Assembly (NCBI GenBank): GCA_041484845.1
Contig: JBGPIK010000017.1
Location: 1 to 35,429 of the forward strand
Direction: 5' to 3'
Source of the DNA: JBGPIK01 sp041484845
GTDB taxonomy: Bacteria; Desulfobacterota; Binatia; UBA9968
DNA length: 35,429 nt
The translations under genes were made by a program, and so were the position numbers. This document shows positions 22,549 to 31,539 of the stretch, piece by piece. The notes under the pieces were generated by a model. It was not told the DNA's origin. It saw only the letters and a list, made by a program, of their open reading frames with translations, and made no database searches. Within the stretch, counting starts at the first letter, position 1; every line of letters starts with the position of its first letter.

Positions 22549-23523
22549 ATGAGATCGGTTGCGAGCGGGACAAGGCTCAAGGCCGGCATACGCAGGCGCG
22601 TGAAGCTTTCTCTGCCAGCGCTCCTTGCTTTTACGTTGATGGCTGTTCACTCTCCTGTTGTCGTTGCCTCCGACAGATTTGTCACCGACGATCAGGGCTT
22701 TCGAGTCGAAATCAAGAACGATGTCAGGAGAATCGTCTCCCTCGTGCCGACGAATTCCGAAATGGTCTGTCTGCTCGATTGCAGCCGCTTGGTGGGCGGG
22801 ACACGTTATGACCGCTTTCCCGAAGAGTTGGCTTTGCGCATCCGGGAAAAGCGGCTCGAGGTCATCGGCGGCGGTTTCGACGCGAGCCTGGAGAAAATCG
22901 TCCAAATCGCGCCCGACCTGATCCTGGTAAACGGTCCCAGCCAGCAAAAGGTCGCACTGCCGCTGAAAAAAATGGGCTATCCGGTTTGGAGCGTCTGGCC
23001 GCGCGACCTGCACCGCCTAAAAAGGGATTTCTTGCTCCTGGGGGAAATTCTGGCTCAGGCGGTCAAAGCGAAAAAGATTCTGAATGAGGTTGAACACGGT
23101 CTCGCGGCAATCGAGCAGAGGGCAAAGGGAAACCCGAAAAAACGAGTCTACCTTCAAGTAGCGTCCGATCCGTTGATTACGGTGGGAAAGAATTCCTTTC
23201 CTCATTGGCTCATTTCCGAGGCGGGAGGAATCAATATCTTTCGAGACGTAATATTGGACTCAACCCAGGTCAGCCTGGAATCGATCATCGCGCGCGATCC
23301 CGAGGTGGCGATTTTTTTAACCGGACAGGAAAATTTTGTGAAAGAAAAGCTCGGGCGCCCCGAGTGGAAGGCGATCCGCGCCGTTCAACGCTCCCAGATC
23401 TGCTTTGTCGATTCGGCCGACATTAGGCGCAGCGTCCAGTTCCTCGCAGGATTAATAAAAATCCAGAGCTGTCTGTTGCGGGACAAGCCAACCGGCCCGG
23501 CGGCCTCGGCGGAGGCACGATGA
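22549..23523 (+). CDS. btuF: Periplasmic corrinoid-binding protein of the BtuFCD ABC transporter
   Basis: A 324-residue substrate-binding protein. The N-terminus has a basic region (RLKAGIRRRVKLS), a hydrophobic core (LPALLAFTLMAVHS) and a likely cleavage after VVVA (residue 40). The two-lobed domain has RRIVSLVPTNSEMVCLLDCSRLVGGTRY, KIVQIAPDLILVNG, the long linking helix RDLHRLKRDFLLLGEILAQA, WLISEAGGINIF and a final AVQRSQICFVD. The ATG at 22549 is chosen for the signal peptide; a GTG at 22489 would add 20 residues. Its stop overlaps the btuC start as ATGA, so translation is coupled to the permease. This is the paralogue expected to feed BtuC. Confidence 0.88.
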   Translation: MRSVASGTRLKAGIRRRVKLSLPALLAFTLMAVHSPVVVASDRFVTDDQGFRVEIKNDVRRIVSLVPTNSEMVCLLDCSRLVGGTRYDRFPEELALRIREKRLEVIGGGFDASLEKIVQIAPDLILVNGPSQQKVALPLKKMGYPVWSVWPRDLHRLKRDFLLLGEILAQAVKAKKILNEVEHGLAAIEQRAKGNPKKRVYLQVASDPLITVGKNSFPHWLISEAGGINIFRDVILDSTQVSLESIIARDPEVAIFLTGQENFVKEKLGRPEWKAIRAVQRSQICFVDSADIRRSVQFLAGLIKIQSCLLRDKPTGPAASAEAR

Positions 23524-24497
23524 AACGGCGCTTCTGGGGCTGGATAGCCATTGTTTCGTCATTGTTGTTTTCATTTCTGATAGCGCTCAGCGTGGGACCG
23601 GTCCGGCTCTCGCTTTTGGACATGTCCGCAACGGAAAAAACGATCTTATTCAATCTCCGCCTCCCCCGCAGTCTCTCGGCATTTTTCGTCGGCGGCGGGT
23701 TGGCCCTTGCAGGCGCAATTTTTCAGGGCCTGTTCCGTAACCCGCTGGCCGACAGTTATCTGCTCGGGATCTCCTCGGGCGCATCGCTCGGCGCGGCGGC
23801 AGCACTGGTGCTAGGATTGGCTTCTCCTCTGGCCAACTTTACCGCCGTCAGCGTCTTTTCTTTCCTCGGTTCACTCCTCGCCCTGGCATCAGTCTTCTAC
23901 TTCGGCAGCCGGAACGGACGATTCTCGGTTTTCCGTTTGCTCCTCTCAGGCCTCGGGGTGGGCCTTTTCATCTCTTCTCTCGTCGCCGTGCTCATGCTCA
24001 TGGCTGAAGAGCAGCTCAAGGCTCTGATCTTTTTCTTTCTCGGAGGATTTTCAACTTCGAGCTGGGACACCGCTTGGCTAGCGCTCGCCTGTGTGCCTGC
24101 AGGCGCCGTTACAGCGTGCTTCTTCGCCCGCGAACTGAACGTTCTCTTGTTGGGAGAAGAGACGGCCAAGAGCAGCGGGATCAATACCCGTCGGATCCAA
24201 CTGCTCTACGCCGTCCTGGCCGCTTTTTTGACCTCAGTCTCGGTATCGGTTGCCGGTCTCATCGGTTTCGTCGGCCTGATCGTTCCGCACATGATCCGCA
24301 TCATCTTCGGCGCCGATCACCGGACTCTCTTCCCGCTGACTTTTCTTACCGGCGGCGTCTTTCTCGTGCTCTGCGACACGGCGGCGAGAATTGTGATGGC
24401 CCCTGCGGAGCTGCCGGTCGGCATCGTCACCTCTCTCGTCGGAGCACCGCTCTTTCTTTATTTGTTGCGGAAGGAAACGGGCGAATACGGTCTCTGA
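23520..24497 (+). CDS. btuC: ABC transporter permease BtuC (FecCD family)
   Basis: A 325-residue polytopic inner-membrane protein of the FecCD family, with about nine or ten hydrophobic helices. Family landmarks are LPRSLSAFFVGGGLALAGAI, FQGLFRNPLADSYLLGISSGASLGA, LLLLGEETAKSSGINTRR-like coupling-helix sequence (LNVLLLGEETAKSSGIN) that docks with the ATPase, and VAGLIGFVGLIVPHMIRIIFG. ATG overlaps the btuF stop, and btuD follows after one base. It probably works as a dimer with two BtuD subunits. Confidence 0.93.
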   Translation: MKRRFWGWIAIVSSLLFSFLIALSVGPVRLSLLDMSATEKTILFNLRLPRSLSAFFVGGGLALAGAIFQGLFRNPLADSYLLGISSGASLGAAAALVLGLASPLANFTAVSVFSFLGSLLALASVFYFGSRNGRFSVFRLLLSGLGVGLFISSLVAVLMLMAEEQLKALIFFFLGGFSTSSWDTAWLALACVPAGAVTACFFARELNVLLLGEETAKSSGINTRRIQLLYAVLAAFLTSVSVSVAGLIGFVGLIVPHMIRIIFGADHRTLFPLTFLTGGVFLVLCDTAARIVMAPAELPVGIVTSLVGAPLFLYLLRKETGEYGL

Positions 24498-24498
24498 C

Positions 24499-25296
24499 AT
24501 GGAACCGCAAGCCGTTATCGAGATCCAAAACCTCTCCTTCGGATACGAGGAAGAGCTGGCGCTGAAGGAGGTCTCCCTGTCCGTCCATGGGGGAAATTTC
24601 TTGGCGCTCATCGGCCCCAATGGCTCCGGCAAGACGACGCTCCTGAAAATTCTCCTCGGAATTCTCGCGCCGCAGCAAGGAACGGTCTTGCTGTATGACA
24701 AGAGGCCGGTTACTTATCCGCCGAAAGAAAGAGCGAAGAGGATCGCCTATGTCTCGCAGCAGCCCGCCGCGAGTTTTCCGCTGACTGTGTTTGAGCTGGT
24801 CTCGTTGGGGAGATACCCGTATTCGGGCCGCTTCGCGCGCGAAAACAATGAGAAGACGGCTGTTGCAGAAGCATTGGCGCTTACGGACTCCGCTCATCTG
24901 AAAGATCGCAAATACGCCACCCTTAGCGGCGGCGAGAAACAGAAGGTGTTGATTGCGCGGGCGCTCGCCCAGTCGACGGGTATCTTGCTGCTCGACGAGC
25001 CGACGGTTCACCTGGACCTCTACTACCAGATGGAGATTTTAAAAACATTGAAGCGGCTGTGTATCGAGCGGCAGACAACAGTCGTTGCCGTTTTGCATGA
25101 AGTAAATCTCGTTTCGCTCTTCGCCGATCAGGTGGTTATGCTGCGCGGCGGAAAGATCCACGCCTGTGGCGCCGTTCGGGAAGCGATGACGGAAAAAACG
25201 ATCGAAGAGGTATTCGGCGTCGCCATGACGGCGAGAGAAGATGGCGCAGCGGGCGGCCGCTATTTTGTGCCGCGTGACCCGCTCATTTCCAAATGA
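24499..25296 (+). CDS. btuD: ABC transporter ATP-binding protein BtuD
   Basis: A 265-residue ABC ATPase of the FepC/BtuD group. Walker A is GPNGSGKT (residues 39-46). The Q-loop lies in AYVSQQPAASFPLTVFELV. The signature is LSGGE (142-146), Walker B is LLLDEP (163-168) with VHLDL after it, and the switch His is in VVAVLHEVNL. It powers BtuC. The stop overlaps the cbiA start as ATGA, linking uptake to corrinoid processing in one transcript. Confidence 0.94.
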   Translation: MEPQAVIEIQNLSFGYEEELALKEVSLSVHGGNFLALIGPNGSGKTTLLKILLGILAPQQGTVLLYDKRPVTYPPKERAKRIAYVSQQPAASFPLTVFELVSLGRYPYSGRFARENNEKTAVAEALALTDSAHLKDRKYATLSGGEKQKVLIARALAQSTGILLLDEPTVHLDLYYQMEILKTLKRLCIERQTTVVAVLHEVNLVSLFADQVVMLRGGKIHACGAVREAMTEKTIEEVFGVAMTAREDGAAGGRYFVPRDPLISK

Positions 25297-26678
25297 GGTC
25301 GAGCGTGAAAGGATTGTTGATCGCCGGCACGCATAGCGGCGTTGGCAAGACGACGGTAGCGACAGGGCTCATGGCGGCGCTCCGGCAGAAGGGTCATAAA
25401 GTTCAGCCGTTCAAGGTCGGCCCGGATTATATCGACCCCTCTTATCACGAGGCAGCCTGCGGCTTGCCTTCGCGTAATCTCGACTCGTGGCTGTTGGAAG
25501 CGGCGGTGATGAAAGAGTTTTTTCACCGTGCAATGACGGGAAAGGATCTCGCTATTGTCGAAGGGGTAATGGGCCTTTACGACGGGTTTCGCGGAGACAG
25601 TGAAGAGGGCAGCACCGCTCAGGTCGCCAAGCTCCTTGGCCTCCCGGTGATCCTGGTGCTCGATGCTTCCGCTGCGGCTCGCAGCGTCGGGGCTGCCGTC
25701 TTGGGCTTCAAAGAATTCGACCCGGAAGTCAATTTAGCGGGTCTCATCCTAAACGGCATCGCGGGAGAAAAGCATTTAGAATTCATCAAACCTTCTTTAG
25801 CCAAGGCGGGCGTTCCTTTGCTTGGATATCTTCCGAGAAACCGTGATATCGCCCTTCCCGAGCGCCACCTGGGACTGGTCCCGAACCACGAAGGCACGGT
25901 CCGCCGAGATTTCTACGACTGTTTAGCGAAACAGGTGGGGCAAACGATCGACATCGACGGCCTCCTGGCTCTCGCCGCGCCAATCGTCGCGCCGAATGAA
26001 AACGAATCTGTGATTTTTCCTCGCGAGACGATGCGCCCCAAAGCGGCAATAGCCGTGGCGATGGACAAGGCGTTTAATTTCTATTACGCCGACTCATTGG
26101 ATCTACTTCGCGCGTGGGGCGCGGAGATTGTTCCTTTCAGCCCGCTCGAAGATCGCGCGCTGCTGCCATCCGTCGCCGGAGTTTATATCGGCGGCGGGTT
26201 TCCGGAGCTTTACGCGCGCGAGCTGTCGGACAACGATGCGATGCACACCACACTCCGTTCGGCTGCGCTACGGGGCATGCCCGTCTATGCCGAATGCGGC
26301 GGCCTCATGTATCTCGGGGATAGCATCGAAGATGGAGAGGGACGCGAATTTCGCATGGTCGGAGTCTTGCCGTGCCGCTCTTCGATGAAGCAAACACGCC
26401 TCACACTCGGTTATCGCCAGATAGAAGCGCTCGACGATGGCCCATTGTTGAAGCGTGGAGAATCGGTCAGGGGACACGAGTTCCATCTCTCGGCACTGAA
26501 AGAGAGACCGGACGTTCCAGCCGCCTATCGTGTGCTCGACCAAGACGGACGGTATGAAGGCTTCCGAATGAACAATGTTCTCGCCTCTTACATCCACCTC
26601 CACCTGGGAAGCAAAAGAAATCTCGCGCGCGACTTTGTAAACTTCTGCACCGTGTGGAGAGAAACATCTTCGAGCTGA
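25293..26678 (+). CDS. cbiA: Cobyrinate a,c-diamide synthase
   Basis: A 461-residue ATP- and glutamine-dependent amidotransferase that amidates the a and c side chains of cobyrinic acid in the cytoplasm. The N-terminal dethiobiotin synthetase-like domain has the P-loop GTHSGVGKTTVATGL, FKVGPDYIDPSYHEAACG and VEGVMGLYDG. The C-terminal class I glutaminase domain has YIGGGFPELYARELS, nucleophile Cys335 in YAECGGLMYLGD, and His in SYIHLHLGS. Length matches CbiA/CobB (about 455). An alternative GTG start lies four codons in. Whether it acts in de novo synthesis or salvage of incomplete corrinoids cannot be decided here. CobB of the aerobic route is the same family. Confidence 0.93.
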   Translation: MRSSVKGLLIAGTHSGVGKTTVATGLMAALRQKGHKVQPFKVGPDYIDPSYHEAACGLPSRNLDSWLLEAAVMKEFFHRAMTGKDLAIVEGVMGLYDGFRGDSEEGSTAQVAKLLGLPVILVLDASAAARSVGAAVLGFKEFDPEVNLAGLILNGIAGEKHLEFIKPSLAKAGVPLLGYLPRNRDIALPERHLGLVPNHEGTVRRDFYDCLAKQVGQTIDIDGLLALAAPIVAPNENESVIFPRETMRPKAAIAVAMDKAFNFYYADSLDLLRAWGAEIVPFSPLEDRALLPSVAGVYIGGGFPELYARELSDNDAMHTTLRSAALRGMPVYAECGGLMYLGDSIEDGEGREFRMVGVLPCRSSMKQTRLTLGYRQIEALDDGPLLKRGESVRGHEFHLSALKERPDVPAAYRVLDQDGRYEGFRMNNVLASYIHLHLGSKRNLARDFVNFCTVWRETSSS

Positions 26679-26682
26679 AATC

Positions 26683-28203
26683 ATGCGAGCAAAACGATTG
26701 ATGGTCCAGGGGACCGCCTCCTCTGTCGGCAAAAGCACTCTGGTTACGGCGCTCTGCCGCATCCTAAGACAGGAGGGGCTGAGCGTCGCGCCGTTCAAGG
26801 CGCAAAACATGTCGCTCAATTCTTTCGTTACGCCGGACGGCGGCGAGATCGGACGGGCGCAGGCGGTCCAGGCGGAGGCGGCCGGCGTCGAGCCGTCGAT
26901 GGAGATGAATCCGGTTCTTCTCAAGCCCGAAGCCGACAACCGCTGCCAATTGATCGTTAAAGGCAAACCGCTGAGACAGGTGGCGGCGGCCGACTATCCG
27001 TCCGTGAAAAAGACATTGTGGGCTGCGATCACCGAGTCTCTCGATCTTCTCCTGGCGCAATACGATGCCGTCGTGATCGAAGGCGCCGGCAGCCCCGCCG
27101 AGGTGAATCTAAAGGAAAGGGATCTAGTTAACATGCGGGTCGCGCTTTACAGCAATTCGCCGGTGTTGCTCGTGGCGGACATTGACCGGGGCGGCATCTT
27201 CGCGTCGCTTGTGGGAACGTTGGAGCTGCTCGATCCGGCGGAGCGAGCTTCGATCAAGGCCTTTGTCATCAACAAATTTCGCGGCGATCTCTCGCTCCTG
27301 CAACCGGGGCTCGCCTGGCTCGAACAGCGCACGAACATACCGGTGGCGGGCGTCGTACTGTACTATCATGACATTCACATCGCGGAGGAAGACTCCGTCT
27401 CGCTGGAAAAGCGAACGACGATGAAAAACAAAAAAGACTACGATCTCGATATCGCCGTCATCGCCCTGCCTCACATTTCAAATTTTGACGACTTCGATCC
27501 GTTCGAGCACGAGCCGAAAATCCGGCTTCGCTACGTCGAAGCCTATGATGAACTCGGCGAGCCCGATCTGATCCTCTTGCCGGGAACCAAAAGCACCATC
27601 GCCGATCTTCGCTTCCTAAAGGAAAAAGGACGGGACAAAGAGATCGTCCAACGAGCGCGGCGGGGCACGCCGATTATCGGCGTCTGCGGCGGCTATCAAA
27701 TGTTGGGTGAGTCGATCCACGACCCGAATCAAGTGGAATCGAGCGAGGCGGAGATTTCCGGCTTGGCCCTCCTTCCCATCTCGACCCGCTTTCTTCCGAT
27801 TAAATCAACGCATCAGGTGAAGGCGCGCACCTTACCGGGGCGAGGACTGTTGCAGAACGCCGGCGGGATGTCGATTAGTGGTTACGAAATCCACATGGGC
27901 GAGACGGCAGGGACAGCGATTTCCACGCCGTTTCAAATCGTCGAGCGCTCACAAAACCGGTGTGACGAAATAGACGGTTGCCTAAGCCCAGATGGAAACG
28001 TGCTGGGCACTTATATCCACGGCCTCTTTCATAACGAAGGATTTCGCCGGGCGATCTTACGCGAGCTGGCGGCGAGAAAAGGCGTCGTGTTTGCTCCGTC
28101 GCATCCCGCGATCTCTGCGTCAGACCAATACGATCGCCTGGCTTCACTCGTGCGCAGCAGTCTAGATATGGATCTTATTTTCCGCTTGCTCCATCTCCGC
28201 TAA
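26683..28203 (+). CDS. cbiP: Cobyric acid synthase
   Basis: A 506-residue glutamine-dependent enzyme that amidates the b, d, e and g side chains of adenosylcobyrinate a,c-diamide. The N-terminal domain shows GTASSVGKSTLVTALCRIL, APFKAQNMSLNSFVTPDGGEIGRAQ, MNPVLLKPEADNRCQLIV, VIEGAGSPAEVNL and ADIDRGGIFASLVGTLELL. The glutaminase domain has LLPGTKSTIADLRFLKE, nucleophile Cys335 in GVCGGYQMLGE, and YIHGLFHNE. It starts four bases after cbiA and its stop overlaps the stop of the convergent acyl-CoA dehydrogenase by four bases. The equivalent aerobic-pathway name is cobQ. Genes for the later steps (cobD, cobU, cobT, adenosyltransferase) are not in the window. Confidence 0.95.
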   Translation: MRAKRLMVQGTASSVGKSTLVTALCRILRQEGLSVAPFKAQNMSLNSFVTPDGGEIGRAQAVQAEAAGVEPSMEMNPVLLKPEADNRCQLIVKGKPLRQVAAADYPSVKKTLWAAITESLDLLLAQYDAVVIEGAGSPAEVNLKERDLVNMRVALYSNSPVLLVADIDRGGIFASLVGTLELLDPAERASIKAFVINKFRGDLSLLQPGLAWLEQRTNIPVAGVVLYYHDIHIAEEDSVSLEKRTTMKNKKDYDLDIAVIALPHISNFDDFDPFEHEPKIRLRYVEAYDELGEPDLILLPGTKSTIADLRFLKEKGRDKEIVQRARRGTPIIGVCGGYQMLGESIHDPNQVESSEAEISGLALLPISTRFLPIKSTHQVKARTLPGRGLLQNAGGMSISGYEIHMGETAGTAISTPFQIVERSQNRCDEIDGCLSPDGNVLGTYIHGLFHNEGFRRAILRELAARKGVVFAPSHPAISASDQYDRLASLVRSSLDMDLIFRLLHLR

Positions 28204-29357
28204 GACGCGCGATTTGCCTTTCTGTATCCCAGCGCGTCCTGAGCGATGATGACTTTTTGAATGTTCGTTGAGCCCTCGACGATCTGATACGACTTGGCAT
28301 CGCGGTAATACCGCTCCACGGGAAACTCGGTGGAGTAACCGTAGGCGCCGAGAATTTTAAGCGCTGCATCCGCCGCATAAGCTGCTGCTTCCGCCGCGGC
28401 AAACTTGCCGATCGAGGTTTCCAGGTTATTCGGTCGCTTTTGATCGGCCAACCAGGCAGCGCGATAAACGAGCAAGCGGGCCGCTTCCTCATGTACGATC
28501 ATCTGGGCGATGGGATCTTGATTCATCTGAAACTCGCCGATTTTCTGTCCGAACTGCACGCGCTGATTGGCGTAACATACGGCGGCTTCCTTGGCCGCCC
28601 GGGCCACGCCAAGCGCGCCGGCGGCGCAATTGAGGCGTGTTTGGTTGAGTTGCCACATGCACACTTTGAAGCCATCACCTTCTTTACCAAGCCGGTTGGC
28701 CGCGGGAATGCGGAAATTGTCAAACGTCAACTCACCGATGGGCGAACAATTCGCGCCCAGGGTGTCGAGGGATTTGCGTGTGACGCCTGGTTGGTTCAGA
28801 TCGGCATAAAAAGCTGTCATGCCGCGATGCTTTTGCGCGCGGTCTGTATACGCGTAGACCAATCCGCCGTTTGTCACCGGCGCGTTGGAGATCCAGATCT
28901 TGTTGCCATTGACGATATAAGCGTCGCCTTTTTTAGTCGCGGTGGTGCGCATTCCTGACACATCCGATCCGGCGTCCGGTTCGGTAATCGCGAAACAGCC
29001 AATCACGTCTCCCTGCACCAACGGGGGAATCCATTTCTTTTTTTGTTCCTCGGTGCCGAACTGCAGGAGCGTTAACGCCGGGCCGATCTGCATGTTGATC
29101 GCAACTCTCATGGCACTGTGAACTCGCGCGATTTCTTCCGTGATCAAGACCATGGCGAGAAAGCCCAAGCCGCTGCCGCCGTACGTTTCGGGAATTACGG
29201 ATCCGTAGAAACCCAGCTCGCCCATCTTCTTCACTAGATCGTGGCGAAAATTGTGCTCCTTATCATCCTTCGCCGCCGTCGGCGCAATCTCTTTTTCGGC
29301 AAACTCTCGTGCCAAGTCACGCACCGCAATCAACTCTTCCGATAATTCAAACTCCAT
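28200..29357 (-). CDS. Acyl-CoA dehydrogenase
   Basis: A 385-residue FAD enzyme that introduces a 2,3-double bond into an acyl-CoA. It shows MEFELSEELIAVRDLAREFA, GFYGSVIPETYGGSGLGFLA, the flavin-binding CFAITEPDAGSDVSGMRTTA, TRLNCAAGALGVARAA and a C-terminal ILGAYGYSTEFPVERYYRD. The catalytic Glu361 lies in YQIVEGSTNIQK. The C-terminal pattern resembles cyclic or branched-chain acyl-CoA dehydrogenases more than the long-chain type, but the substrate cannot be assigned. AGGAGGA precedes the ATG. It is the last gene of an SDR-ACAD-ACAD run and overlaps cbiP tail to tail. Confidence 0.92.
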   Translation of the reverse strand: MEFELSEELIAVRDLAREFAEKEIAPTAAKDDKEHNFRHDLVKKMGELGFYGSVIPETYGGSGLGFLAMVLITEEIARVHSAMRVAINMQIGPALTLLQFGTEEQKKKWIPPLVQGDVIGCFAITEPDAGSDVSGMRTTATKKGDAYIVNGNKIWISNAPVTNGGLVYAYTDRAQKHRGMTAFYADLNQPGVTRKSLDTLGANCSPIGELTFDNFRIPAANRLGKEGDGFKVCMWQLNQTRLNCAAGALGVARAAKEAAVCYANQRVQFGQKIGEFQMNQDPIAQMIVHEEAARLLVYRAAWLADQKRPNNLETSIGKFAAAEAAAYAADAALKILGAYGYSTEFPVERYYRDAKSYQIVEGSTNIQKVIIAQDALGYRKANRAS

Positions 29358-29443
29358 TATTCCTCCTCAATTACGCGAGAGTCCGAAGCCGTGAGACAAC
29401 AGTGTTCCACTCTTCTTTCCTCCCTGATTCTTTTTTCTGTTGC

Positions 29444-30595
29444 CTACTTGGTCAATTCCCGAGCAATGACCAGCTTCTGTATCTCCGATGTCCCCTCATA
29501 AATCCGCAGCGCCCGGATATCACGGTAAAGTCGCTCCGCGATATGTCCTGCGATCAGTCCGACGCCGCCATGAATCTGCAGCGCTTGATCGATAATCCTT
29601 TGCGCCGCTTCGGTCGCATAAAGCTTCGCCATTGAAGCTTTCTGCTTCAGATCGCTACTGGCGATATCGTTGGCCCAAGCCGCTTGATAAACGAGCAGAC
29701 GGGCCGCCTCCAATTCGGTTGCCATTTCCGCCAATTTGAACTGAATCCCCTGAAATTGCGCGATCGGCCGCCCGAATTGCTGCCGTTTGCGGCTATAACG
29801 TATGGCTTCTTCGAGCGCCCGCTGCGCCAAGCCAAGGGCGGCCGCCGCCACCGTGCAGCGCAGCGTATCTAATGTCCGCAAAGCAAGCGCAAGCCCCTCG
29901 CCTTCGTTTCCCAAAAGCGCAGCGTCCGAGATCAGGCAATTTTCAAACGCGATGACCCCGATGGGATGCGGTGATAGAAGGGCGGTCTTCTCTTTGACAA
30001 CCAATCCGGGAGCCGTGGCGTCCACGATGAACGCGCTTACGCCTTTAGCTTTTTTCTCCGGCTCGGTTGCCGCAAAGACCACATAGTGATCCGCAATCCC
30101 GGCGTTGGAGATAAACCGCTTGGTGCCCACAAGAGAGTATTGCGTGCCGCGGCGCGTGGCTTGAGATTTGAGTGATGAAACGTCGGATCCCGCCTCGGGT
30201 TCCGTAATCGCGAATGCAGCAATCGCTTCTCCGCTCGCCACCCTGGGCAGATAACGGCGTTTTTGCGCTTCGTTGCCTGCGAGCGTGATCGGGTAACTGC
30301 CCAAAGCCTGCATGGCGAACATCGTGTCGGCGAGTGCTGACCCGCGCGCCAGCTCTTCTCGCATGATGCACAGATCGCGCGCGTGCACAGTTTCGCGTGC
30401 GCCGCCATACGCCTTTGGAACTGCGTGGCGCGTGAATCCCGCCTCACCGAGGCTTTTAACCAGCCGGCGTGCTTCATCCTCAAGGTCGGCTCCCGCGCCT
30501 GAATCGACAAGGAGATTTGTTTCTACCCACGCACGCGCGCGCTGGCGCAGTTGTTCGTGGTCCGGATCAAAAAACGGCAATAGTTCCATCGTCAT
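29444..30595 (-). CDS. Acyl-CoA dehydrogenase
   Basis: A 383-residue acyl-CoA dehydrogenase only distantly similar to its downstream neighbour. Landmarks are HAVPKAYGGARETVHARDL, AFAITEPEAGSDVSSLKSQA, GTKRFISNAGIADHYVVFA, RQQFGRPIAQFQGIQFKLAEM, IHGGVGLIAGHIAERLYRD and catalytic Glu367 in RIYEGTSEIQKLVIAREL. The helix-rich N-terminus begins DPDHEQLRQRARAW. An ATG two codons inside the start is also possible. With the SDR upstream and the other dehydrogenase downstream it probably serves one beta-oxidation-like route. The two could be separate enzymes for successive or related substrates, or a heteromer; the sequence does not decide. Confidence 0.92.
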   Translation of the reverse strand: MTMELLPFFDPDHEQLRQRARAWVETNLLVDSGAGADLEDEARRLVKSLGEAGFTRHAVPKAYGGARETVHARDLCIMREELARGSALADTMFAMQALGSYPITLAGNEAQKRRYLPRVASGEAIAAFAITEPEAGSDVSSLKSQATRRGTQYSLVGTKRFISNAGIADHYVVFAATEPEKKAKGVSAFIVDATAPGLVVKEKTALLSPHPIGVIAFENCLISDAALLGNEGEGLALALRTLDTLRCTVAAAALGLAQRALEEAIRYSRKRQQFGRPIAQFQGIQFKLAEMATELEAARLLVYQAAWANDIASSDLKQKASMAKLYATEAAQRIIDQALQIHGGVGLIAGHIAERLYRDIRALRIYEGTSEIQKLVIARELTK

Positions 30596-30643
30596 TCCCC
30601 AGCGATTCAGTGCAACGCGGTTCTTTTGCGTCGACCAACGAAC

Positions 30644-31420
30644 CTACATCATCGTCGCTCCGCCGTCGACGCTTATAGCCTGGCCGGTCACGCCTGGCAA
30701 TTTAGCACAGAGCAAGAGCGCCAGATCGGCCACTTCCTCAGGCGCGATCAGCCGCTGTTGCGGCGCGCTGCTGGCGAACATCGAGAGAATCTGCTCGACG
30801 GTTTTGCCTGTCTTCTCCGCCATCTGCCTAGCGTTTGCATGTGTCAATTCGTCATCGAGATAACCCGGGCAGATGGCATTCACGGTGATTCCCAAACGCG
30901 CTGTTTCCAATGCCAACACCCGCGTGAGACCCAACAAACCATGCTTCGAGCTCACATAGGCCGAAACATGGGAATAGGCGACCTTAGAAGTGGTTGAACC
31001 GATGTTGATGATCCGACCCCAGCGCGCCTCGATCATCTCCGGCAGAAATACCTTGCAGCAGTAATATGTGCCTGTCAGGTTCGTCTTTAGGATTTCGTCC
31101 CATAGACTGTCGGGCATCTGCAGGAAGCTAGCCGCTTTGGCCACGCCCGCATTATTGATAAGTATCTGTACGGGTCCCCAGCGCGCGCGGATCGCCTCGG
31201 CCAACCGTAGTACCTGATCCTTCTCGGTAATATCGCAAGGGAGAGCCAGGACGGCACCGCCGTCGCGATTCATTTCTTCAGCCGCCGCTTTGAGTTTCGC
31301 TTCACTGCGCGCCGAAAGAACCACCCGGCTACCCTCCCGCGCAAAAGCCTGCCCCAAAGCCCGCCCCAATCCGCCACTGCCGCCGGTCACTAAAACAACC
31401 TTATTTTGAAGCCCCTTCAT
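30644..31420 (-). CDS. Short-chain dehydrogenase/reductase
   Basis: A 258-residue classical SDR. The cofactor motif is TGGSGGLG and the structural motif is NNAG. The catalytic triad is Ser in NIGSTTSK with the YVSSK tyrosine and lysine. ITVNAICPGYLDDELTHANA and the terminal GQAISVDGGATMM complete the fold. The end of strand beta-2 reads VVLSARSE without an acidic residue, which favours NADP(H) over NAD. In this context a 3-hydroxyacyl-CoA dehydrogenase or 3-oxoacyl reductase is likely. The start at MKGLQNKVV (31420) has no Shine-Dalgarno sequence, but a TATCCT hexamer ends six bases before it. An upstream ATG (31438) is less likely. It is first in the SDR-ACAD-ACAD run. Confidence 0.88.
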   Translation of the reverse strand: MKGLQNKVVLVTGGSGGLGRALGQAFAREGSRVVLSARSEAKLKAAAEEMNRDGGAVLALPCDITEKDQVLRLAEAIRARWGPVQILINNAGVAKAASFLQMPDSLWDEILKTNLTGTYYCCKVFLPEMIEARWGRIINIGSTTSKVAYSHVSAYVSSKHGLLGLTRVLALETARLGITVNAICPGYLDDELTHANARQMAEKTGKTVEQILSMFASSAPQQRLIAPEEVADLALLLCAKLPGVTGQAISVDGGATMM

Positions 31421-31426
31421 AAGGCG

Positions 31427-31457
31427 AGGATAGTACATTCCTTCGGCCAAAATGCAA
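31427..31457 (-). promoter_or_regulatory. Possible promoter placing the SDR start codon at +1
   Basis: On the minus strand TATCCT (31432-31427) ends exactly six bases before the SDR ATG at 31420. The same hexamer is used in the lonB promoter. The best -35 is TTGCAT (31457-31452) with a rather long 19-base spacer. Confidence 0.3.
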
Positions 31458-31539
31458 TGGATCGACTCTTTTTGAGGGCGGGCCGGCGCTTGTGATCTCC
31501 GTCTTGTCCTCGACCTCCGTTTTCGATAAAGGGGGTAGC

